A stretch of DNA of 64,000 nt from Oryzobacter telluris (GTDB taxonomy: Bacteria; Actinomycetota; Actinomycetes; Actinomycetales; Dermatophilaceae), in assembly GCF_043099285.1 (NCBI RefSeq), contig NZ_CP170723.1, positions 930,001 to 994,000 on the forward strand, read 5' to 3'. The notes under the pieces were generated by a model. It was not told where the DNA came from and did not search any database. It was given only the letters and a program-made list of their open reading frames with translations. The translations under genes were made by a program, and so were the position numbers. Shown one piece after another: positions 58,510-64,000 of the stretch. How positions within the stretch are numbered: position 1 is the first letter of the stretch; every line of letters starts with the position of its first letter.

Positions 58510-58869
58510 ATGCGCGTGCTTCGGTACATCATCGTCGGGGTGTTGGCGGTTGGCCTGCTCGTCACGAGCGTCGGCTGGTATCGAGTTGCATCGGCCGGCA
58601 GCGACCAGCACTTCGACTCGTGCAGATTCGATGGTCAGACCCTGGTCTTGTCGTACACGTATGGAGCCAACGAACGCATCAGCCCCTCCGTAGACACCAG
58701 GGGAGGTGACGTAGTGGCTTCTTTCCACGTCCAGGCCGGCACGGGATCTACACCCGACATCGGCCTGACGGGCGAGGCGCGGTTCGCGATCTTCGGCGAG
58801 CCAACGACCGTGCGCTACCCAGACGGCGAGGAGTTGGACTGCTCGCCGAACAGCAGCGGAACCCAGTAG
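58510..58869 (+). CDS. Hypothetical anchored/secreted protein
   Basis: 119 residues. A signal-anchor, RVLRYIIVGVLAVGLLVTSV, is followed by a soluble domain with two Cys (HFDSCRF and ELDCSPN) that probably form a disulfide across a beta-rich fold. No family is recognised. ATG 58510 is chosen over 58435 because it begins the signal. Cargo of the element. Confidence 0.6.
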   Translation: MRVLRYIIVGVLAVGLLVTSVGWYRVASAGSDQHFDSCRFDGQTLVLSYTYGANERISPSVDTRGGDVVASFHVQAGTGSTPDIGLTGEARFAIFGEPTTVRYPDGEELDCSPNSSGTQ

Positions 58870-58912
58870 CGTCCCGGTCCCGACAGCGGCATGACCGAGC
58901 GCGTCCCGCAGG

Positions 58913-59215
58913 TCAGTTCTTGGCGTGGCGTCCCGCGATGCGGCCGGCTCTCATTGAGTCGACGATCAGGGCAGTGAGGATGACGGCCTCCAGTGCCACG
59001 ACGGATACAGCAACCGCCGGGCGCGATGCCCAACCGTCCGGACTCCCCACGTTGAGCGGGATGATCCAACCGAGGAAGATCCCCAGTGCTGCGAATGCGA
59101 GCAGCCTTCCTCGCTTGCCAAGGGGCCCGAGGACGTCTCGTCGCAATCGGTACAGCAAGCCCGATGCGAAGGTTAAGACCACCACCGCAATGACGGCCGC
59201 ATCCACCACGTCCAT
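58913..59215 (-). CDS. Three-helix membrane protein
   Basis: 100 residues with three predicted helices (DAAVIAVVVLTFASGLLYRL; LLAFAALGIFLGWIIPL; AVAVSVVALEAVILTALIVD) and a basic C-terminus. ATG 59215 is chosen at the start of hydrophobicity. It is convergent with the previous cargo gene. Function unknown. Confidence 0.55.
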   Translation of the reverse strand: MDVVDAAVIAVVVLTFASGLLYRLRRDVLGPLGKRGRLLAFAALGIFLGWIIPLNVGSPDGWASRPAVAVSVVALEAVILTALIVDSMRAGRIAGRHAKN

Positions 59216-59322
59216 GACTCCTATTGTGCCCAGCGCCTGCGCTGCCTTCCCCACATCGGCATGTGAGTGAAGATCCAGCAGGTCGCCCGGTGTGCCGTGA
59301 GAACTTTCCTTACTGGTTCAAG

Positions 59323-59353
59323 GCGCGCCTCCGGCGCGCGGGCCTACGGCCCG
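59323..59353. repeat. Paired GC hairpins near the right end of the element
   Basis: GCGCGCC-TCC-GGCGCGC and, sharing a base, CGGGCC-TAC-GGCCCG, followed by further GC palindromic sequence. No gene is seen in 59216-59723. Adjacent perfect stem-loops here could be a replication or transfer origin, or simple terminators. Confidence 0.5.
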
Positions 59354-59616
59354 CCGCCGTGCCGGGCATGCGGCCTGGCGGCCGTTCCGGGCGCGGCGGC
59401 GAACCGCAGGCCCCGACCATCTACTCGGGAACCAGGCGCGGTCAGCTCGCCAGTCGCCACCAACCCGACGCGTCACTGTCCGCTCGACTCCGGGACGCGT
59501 CAAGGGCGCTTCGCGTCACTGCGTGATGGCCTCCGGCCACCCTGGACACGCCCACTGCGTCGAGCGACCTGCTCCGCTATCGGGTCGCTGGCTCGGAGTG
59601 GTCATCGAGGGTCCGA

Positions 59617-59639
59617 TTCGTGTACCCCCCGTGTACCCC
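59617..59639. repeat. Right integrase arm-type repeat
   Basis: Exact 23-bp copy of 53928-53950 in the same orientation, 84 bases inside attR. With the left copy it gives the two arm regions expected of a lambda-type attachment site. Confidence 0.75.
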
Positions 59640-59723
59640 CGACCTTGCAGCGAAGGCACCCGGACCAGACGAACCACGACCCCGCTGAGCACGTGACCAC
59701 TGGCGACGAAAGCCCCGGAGGCC

Positions 59724-59767
59724 TTCGCAATGAGAAGGCCAGGGGTTCGAATCCCCTCAGCTCCACC
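59724..59767. repeat. attR (tRNA-Ala 3' fragment)
   Basis: 44-bp repeat of the tRNA-Ala 3' end with one mismatch at 59739. It lacks the 5' half of the tRNA, so it is not a functional gene. Confidence 0.9.
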
Positions 59768-59776
59768 GAAGACGGC

Positions 59777-59803
59777 ACGGGCCGGACACCACGTCCGGCC
59801 CGT
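59777..59803 (+). terminator. Displaced native tRNA-Ala terminator
   Basis: ACGGGCCGGAC and GTCCGGCCCGT pair perfectly (11 bp, loop ACCAC), followed by TCCGCGTTT. It lies ten bases past attR, where the tRNA terminator would have been before integration. Confidence 0.65.
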
Positions 59804-59855
59804 TCCGCGTTTCCCGGCTTGCCGCGCACCTCGCGGCGGGGTTGGGTGGGGCCTC

Positions 59856-60392
59856 GTGAGCGACATGTGGACCACGCCCGAGAACGACCCGCGCCAGACC
59901 GGCAACCCGCAAGGAGAGCTGGCGACCTACCGCGAGTACCTCACCTACTACCGCACCACGCTGACGATGAAGTGCGAGGACCTCGACGCCGAGCAGCTGG
60001 CCCGGCGCTCGGTCCCGCCGAGCACGATGAGCCTGCTCGGCCTCGTCCGGCACCTGGCCTCGGTGGAGAACCAGTGGTTCCAGCGCACGCTGCGCGGCGT
60101 CGACGGCCGGCGCCTCTACCGGCGCGAGGACGACCGCGACTGGGACTTCACCGGCGCGGTCGCCGACCCGGCCGTCGTGGCCGACGCCTGGGCGACGTGG
60201 AACCGGGAGGTCGCGGCCGCCGACGCCTGGCTCGACGACCTCGCCGGCGACGACCTCGGCCGCGAGGTGTCGCACCACGACGGCGTCGTCAGCGTCCGCG
60301 ACGTGCTCGTGCACCTGGTGGAGGAGTACGCGCGCCACCTCGGCCACGCCGACCTGCTGCGCGAGTGCATCGACGGCCGCACCGGGCAGTGA
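59856..60392 (+). CDS. DinB/DUF664 family protein
   Basis: 178 residues. LLGLVRHLASVENQWFQRTL and VLVHLVEEYARHLGHADLLR supply the three metal-binding His of the DinB four-helix bundle. DUF664 members are putative metal-dependent enzymes linked to mycothiol- or bacillithiol-type transfer. GTG 59856 has GGTGGGG upstream; ATG 59865 is an alternative. It is chromosomal, immediately outside attR, and convergent with the GGDEF-EAL gene with a single base between them. Confidence 0.85.
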   Translation: MSDMWTTPENDPRQTGNPQGELATYREYLTYYRTTLTMKCEDLDAEQLARRSVPPSTMSLLGLVRHLASVENQWFQRTLRGVDGRRLYRREDDRDWDFTGAVADPAVVADAWATWNREVAAADAWLDDLAGDDLGREVSHHDGVVSVRDVLVHLVEEYARHLGHADLLRECIDGRTGQ

Positions 60393-60393
60393 C

Positions 60394-62520
60394 TCAGCCC
60401 CGCGTGGGCTCGGACAGCACCTCGTGCCGGGCGGTGACCGGCGTCCCGATCGTGGGGCGCCCGAAGTAGTAGCCCTGGCCGAGCTGGATGCCGAGGTCGC
60501 GCAGCGTGTGCCACTGCCCGGCGGTCTCCACGCCCTCGGCGCAGACGCTCGCCCCCAGGCTGCGGGCCCACTCGGCGAGGGCGCGCAGGGCCTCCCGGCT
60601 CGTGACGTCGTCGAGGTCGGTGAGCAGGCTGCGGTCGAGCTTGACCACCTCGGGGCGCAGCCGCATCATCCGCTCGACGTTGGAGTAGCCGCGGCCCCAG
60701 TCGTCGACGGCGATGGAGGCGCCGCGGGCCCGCCAGTCGCTGACGACGGCGGCGACGTCGTCCCAGCCCGCGGTGTCGGTCTGCTCGGTGATCTCGATGA
60801 CGATGCCGCGCAGGTCCGCGGGCAGCACCGAGCGCACCTCGGCGCTGACCAGCGCCTCGACGCTGACGTTGACCGAGAGGTAGCCGTCGGCGGGGCGCTG
60901 CGCGAGCGCGGCGTGGATGGCCGCGGCCTCGAGCTGCGGCCCGTACCCGGCCCGGTGGGCCTGGGCGAAGACGACCTCGGGGTTGCCGTCGGCGAACCGG
61001 CTGAGCGCCTCGTGCCCCACGGTGTCCCCGCCGAGCAGGTCGACGATCGGCTGGAGCGCGATCTGCACGGGCTGCATCGCCGGGGCGTCGTAGGCGCGGT
61101 GGGAGATGCGCACGCAGCCGCGGCCGGCGTGCTTGGCGTCGTAGAGGGCTCGGTCGGCGAGCTCGACGATGGCGGCGGGCTCGGTGTCGGGCAGCCACGC
61201 GGCCACGCCGGCGGAGAACCGCTGCCCGCGCGGGGTGAGGCCCTGCATCAGCTCCAGGCGCTGGGCGGCCTGGTCGGCGTCGGAGCCGGGCAGGAGCAGC
61301 CCGAACTCCTCGCCGCCGTACCGCGCGAGGAGCTCACCCGGACGCAGCAGGCCGGTCCACGCGGCCACGGCCTCGCGCAGGAGGAGATCGCCCGCCTGGT
61401 GCCCGTGCTCGTCGTTGTAGCGCTTGAAGTGGTCGAGGTCGATGAGGGCGACCGAGAGGCGGCCTCCGGTGTCGCCGGCCTGCTGGAAGGCCCGGCCGAG
61501 CTCGTGGTCCCAGGTGCGGCGGTTGGGTGCGCCGGTGAGGCCGTCACTGCGGGCGAGCGCGGCCAGCTGCACGGCCTGCACCTCGACGGTCCGCACGAGC
61601 ATCCCCAGCCGCACGATGACGAGGGTCGACAGGACCACCGACCCGACGGCCACGAGCCGCCAGGCGATCTGCCCGCCGAGCGCGCCGTCGACGAGGAGGG
61701 TGAGGCCGGGGAGCACGAGCCCACCGCCGAGGGCCACCATCAGGCGCTGGGGCGACGTCGTGTTCTCGCGCGGGACGTGGGACGTCTGCTGGTACGTCGC
61801 CGAGGACGCTGCCGCCGCCATCGCCGCGCCGAGGTACCCGAGCAGCCAGAGCATGTCGAGCCAGGAGGCGCTGTGGGCGCCGGGGTCGCGCAGCGCGATG
61901 ACCGACCACACCAGGTCGGCGACCAGGGTCGCCATCACCGCGACGACGAGCCAGCGCAGGGCCGGGGTCCGCGCCCCGACCGTGGTCCACAGCCGGACCA
62001 CGACGCCCATGAGCAGGACGTCGGCCACGGGGTAGCCGGATGCCGCGAGGCGCCCGGCCACCGACAGCGAGGAGTCGGCGGCGATGGGCGCGATGAGGAA
62101 GGTGCCGACGACGATCCCGAAGCCGACGGCCACGATGGCGGCGTCGAGGAGCGGGGTCGGGTCGGAGCGGTTCTGCCGACCGCGCACGAGGTGCAACAGG
62201 CCGGCGGCGATGACGGCGTAGGACGCGAGGTAGACGGCGTCACTCGGGGCGGGGTACCACTCGAGCCGCAGGAGGTCCTGCTCCAGCGAGAACACGACGT
62301 CGCCGAGGACCCACCCGCCGAAGCCGAGCAGGACGAGCATCCACCCGCGCCGGACGGGCGTGGGGAGGTGGCGGGCGGCGAGGAGGCCGACGCCCACGCA
62401 GACCGCGGCCAGGACGTCGTAGGCGACGTCGCGCGGCGCGCCGGAGGGCAGGAGGGGGTAGGAGCACCAGAGGGCGCCCAGGAACAGCAGCACCGCGCGC
62501 AGGCCTGTCGACAACGCCAC
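60394..62520 (-). CDS. Membrane GGDEF-EAL bifunctional c-di-GMP protein
   Basis: 708 residues. About nine N-terminal membrane helices (to about 310) are followed by a GGDEF domain with an intact active loop (ARYGGEEFGLLLPG). The EAL domain has HEALSRF, SVNVSVEAL, VIEITEQ, AVDDWGRGYSN, VKLDRSL, EGVET and GQGYYFG, so the catalytic Glu, Asn, Asp, Lys and Gln appear present. It may both make and break c-di-GMP. GTG 62520 is used because the open frame to 62694 overlaps the helicase gene; GGGGAT lies upstream. Confidence 0.92.
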   Translation of the reverse strand: MALSTGLRAVLLFLGALWCSYPLLPSGAPRDVAYDVLAAVCVGVGLLAARHLPTPVRRGWMLVLLGFGGWVLGDVVFSLEQDLLRLEWYPAPSDAVYLASYAVIAAGLLHLVRGRQNRSDPTPLLDAAIVAVGFGIVVGTFLIAPIAADSSLSVAGRLAASGYPVADVLLMGVVVRLWTTVGARTPALRWLVVAVMATLVADLVWSVIALRDPGAHSASWLDMLWLLGYLGAAMAAAASSATYQQTSHVPRENTTSPQRLMVALGGGLVLPGLTLLVDGALGGQIAWRLVAVGSVVLSTLVIVRLGMLVRTVEVQAVQLAALARSDGLTGAPNRRTWDHELGRAFQQAGDTGGRLSVALIDLDHFKRYNDEHGHQAGDLLLREAVAAWTGLLRPGELLARYGGEEFGLLLPGSDADQAAQRLELMQGLTPRGQRFSAGVAAWLPDTEPAAIVELADRALYDAKHAGRGCVRISHRAYDAPAMQPVQIALQPIVDLLGGDTVGHEALSRFADGNPEVVFAQAHRAGYGPQLEAAAIHAALAQRPADGYLSVNVSVEALVSAEVRSVLPADLRGIVIEITEQTDTAGWDDVAAVVSDWRARGASIAVDDWGRGYSNVERMMRLRPEVVKLDRSLLTDLDDVTSREALRALAEWARSLGASVCAEGVETAGQWHTLRDLGIQLGQGYYFGRPTIGTPVTARHEVLSEPTRG

Positions 62521-62627
62521 ACCATCCCCGTTCGGACGGACCCCTGCGTTGGTAAGGAACCCGGGAATCGTCTCAGGGTTCCGCCATACGCGCAGGTGGA
62601 TGGGCCAAGGATGGGCCGTTCGGTGGG

Positions 62628-64000
62628 TCAGGCCGAGGCGCCCGCCAACGCCTCCCGGGGCGCGACCGACGCGGTCGTGACCGCGTTCTCGCACAGGCCG
62701 AGGAAGGCCCCGAGGGCGACGAGCTCGTCGGGGGTGCGCGGCGCGAAGTCGGTGAGCACCTCGGAGCGCACGACGAAGGCGGAGTGCTTGCCCCGCGACA
62801 CCGCGACGTTGAGCCGGTGGCGGTCGAGGAGGAAGCCCATGCCGCGCGAGACGTCGGAGTGGGACGACGCGGCCATCGACAGGATGGCGACGGGCGCCTC
62901 CTGCCCCTGGAACTTGTCGACGGTGCCGACCGCGACGTCGACCAGGCCGGCGTCGTCGAGGGTGTGCCGCAGCCGTCCGACCTGCCCGTTGTAGGGCGTG
63001 ATGACGAGGACGTCGGCGGGACGCAGCGGCCGCGGCCCGACCAGGGCGCCGTCAGGACCCTTCTCCGCCGGGTCGTGCCAGGTGCGGCCGAGGAGGTCGT
63101 GCACGAGGTCGCGCACGACGTCGGCCTCCTCCTGCGACCAGGTGGAGTTGTCGTGGTGGTCGACGAGCCGCACGTGCAGCCCGGGCTCGACGTCCTCGAG
63201 CGTGCGCGACCCGGTGACCGGCTCGTGCGAGCGCAGCTGCCCGGCGTAGGACAGCCGGGACACCGGCTCGGTGAGGGCCGGGTGCATCCGCCAGGTGGTC
63301 TCGAGGAAGTAGCCCAGGGAGGGCGGAAGCACCGGCTCGTCACCGATGAGCCAGCCGAGCGCCGAGGCGTCGACGGGGTCGGGGTGCGTGCCCTGCGAGA
63401 CCTGCGGCAGCTGTTGCGGGTCGCCGAGGAGGAGCAGCCGCGAGCCCGCGACCGAGCACGCGAGCGTCTTGGCGAGCGAGAACTGGCCGGCCTCGTCGAC
63501 GACGACGAGGTCGAGCTGGTCGCGGTGGACCCGCTTGGTGCTCGTGAGGTCCCAGGCGGTGCCTCCGACGACGTACCCCAGGCCGGCGCGCTCGAGGGGG
63601 GCCGTGAACCCGGGGAGGTCGTCGGCCTTCTCGAGCGAGGTCCACGTGGCGGTGGCCGGCTCGCGACTGGCCTTGCCGACCTGGTCGGCCGGCACGCCTG
63701 CCGCGACGACCGCGTGCAGGACGTTCTCGATGGCCTTGTGCCCCTGCGAGGTGACCCCGACCCGCCAGCCGTGCTCGAGGACGAGCCGGGCGATGACGTG
63801 CGAGGCCACGTAGGTCTTGCCCGTGCCGGGTGGGCCCTGGACCGCGAGGTAGGAGGAGTCGCTGCCCAGCAGGGCCGCCGAGATCGACTCGACGTGGCGA
63901 CCCTCGCCTTCCCCGACGACGGGGAGCGGGCCGCCGTCGCGCTGGCGCGGCGGCCGGCGGACGAGGAGGTCGATGCCGGCTGTGGGCGGGAGCCGGTCGC
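62628..64000 (-). CDS. TM0106-type RecB-like nuclease/helicase, C-terminal part (5' end outside window)
   Basis: At least 456 residues are visible, and the frame is open to the right edge. Walker A is VQGPPGTGKTYVASHVIARL near 63800-63860. Walker B is LDLVVVDEAGQFSLAKTLAC, followed by LLLLGDPQQLPQVSQGTHPD. Motif V/VI is AVGTVDKFQGQEAPVAILSM and LNVAVSRGKHSAFVV. This matches the superfamily I helicase half of TM0106-family proteins, whose N-terminus carries a RecB-like nuclease, presumably beyond the window. It lies 107 bases upstream of the GGDEF-EAL gene. Confidence 0.88.
   Translation of the reverse strand, partial: DRLPPTAGIDLLVRRPPRQRDGGPLPVVGEGEGRHVESISAALLGSDSSYLAVQGPPGTGKTYVASHVIARLVLEHGWRVGVTSQGHKAIENVLHAVVAAGVPADQVGKASREPATATWTSLEKADDLPGFTAPLERAGLGYVVGGTAWDLTSTKRVHRDQLDLVVVDEAGQFSLAKTLACSVAGSRLLLLGDPQQLPQVSQGTHPDPVDASALGWLIGDEPVLPPSLGYFLETTWRMHPALTEPVSRLSYAGQLRSHEPVTGSRTLEDVEPGLHVRLVDHHDNSTWSQEEADVVRDLVHDLLGRTWHDPAEKGPDGALVGPRPLRPADVLVITPYNGQVGRLRHTLDDAGLVDVAVGTVDKFQGQEAPVAILSMAASSHSDVSRGMGFLLDRHRLNVAVSRGKHSAFVVRSEVLTDFAPRTPDELVALGAFLGLCENAVTTASVAPREALAGASA

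Noticed and set aside
59602..59829. Minus-strand ORF across attR with the same RGFEPL-type peptide.
   Set aside because: It is a tRNA-derived artefact at the attachment site.

Overview
The window looks like chromosomal DNA from a high-GC actinobacterium. Coding regions are very GC-rich, starts are often GTG (one TTG), genes overlap by 1-4 bases, and there are ANTAR, SpoIIE/STAS and SepX-type genes. Gene content would fit the Intrasporangiaceae or a nearby micrococcalean family; that placement is a guess from content, not a phylogeny. I see no insertion sequence, rRNA or CRISPR array. Bases 1-221 show nothing I can call.

Left part (1-13450). A DUF309 gene and a four-helix membrane protein are followed by a NarL-type two-component pair and a small P-loop kinase. 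Next is a polyol cluster: binding lipoprotein, two permeases, mannitol-type dehydrogenase, a PRK-like kinase and a LacI regulator. There is no local ABC ATPase. A 16-bp perfect palindrome lies before the cluster, and a near copy lies just upstream of the proposed start of the regulator. After an azoreductase gene comes about 1.5 kb of poorly coding DNA holding a frameshifted zinc-ribbon gene and a 52-codon ORF.

Middle (13451-30530). A sugar epimerase and a polytopic membrane enzyme lead into a tightly overlapping operon: two glycosyltransferases, a membrane-anchored molybdopterin oxidoreductase, a membrane protein, a methyltransferase and an OmpR/EnvZ-type pair. Then come a CHRD protein, a sigma region-2-only protein, flavodoxin and SDR enzymes, an overlapping operon with a divergent NRAMP-like transporter and a PRC-barrel protein, a CinA-type amidohydrolase and a GAF-ANTAR regulator. 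A tRNA-Arg gene has a short direct repeat just past its 3' end that resembles integrase arm sites.

30533-43266 carries a SpoIIE phosphatase - processive glycosyltransferase - STAS - HATPase operon. The glycosyltransferase has an insertion of about 145 residues in its catalytic domain. It is followed by an MFS transporter, a 1299-residue DUF4011 helicase-nuclease, mscL, SAF and FmdB proteins, and a K+/H+ antiporter.

43316-53846 holds a penicillin-acylase-type hydrolase, then fthC, a UDP-glucose pyrophosphorylase, moeA/glp, moaC, mogA, a GNAT enzyme and a SepX/GlpR-like protein. This order matches the actinobacterial Glp-GlpR (SepX) cell-division locus. After it lie two copies of a structured palindrome, an AI-2E transporter and tRNA-Ala(CGC).

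53805-59767 is an integrated element of about 5.9 kb in tRNA-Ala. It has 44-bp attL/attR with one mismatch, a tyrosine integrase, an excisionase, a RepSA-like initiator, identical 23-bp arm repeats near both ends and a few cargo genes, but no FtsK/TraB translocase. To the right are a DinB-like protein, a GGDEF-EAL protein and a TM0106-type helicase that runs off the window.
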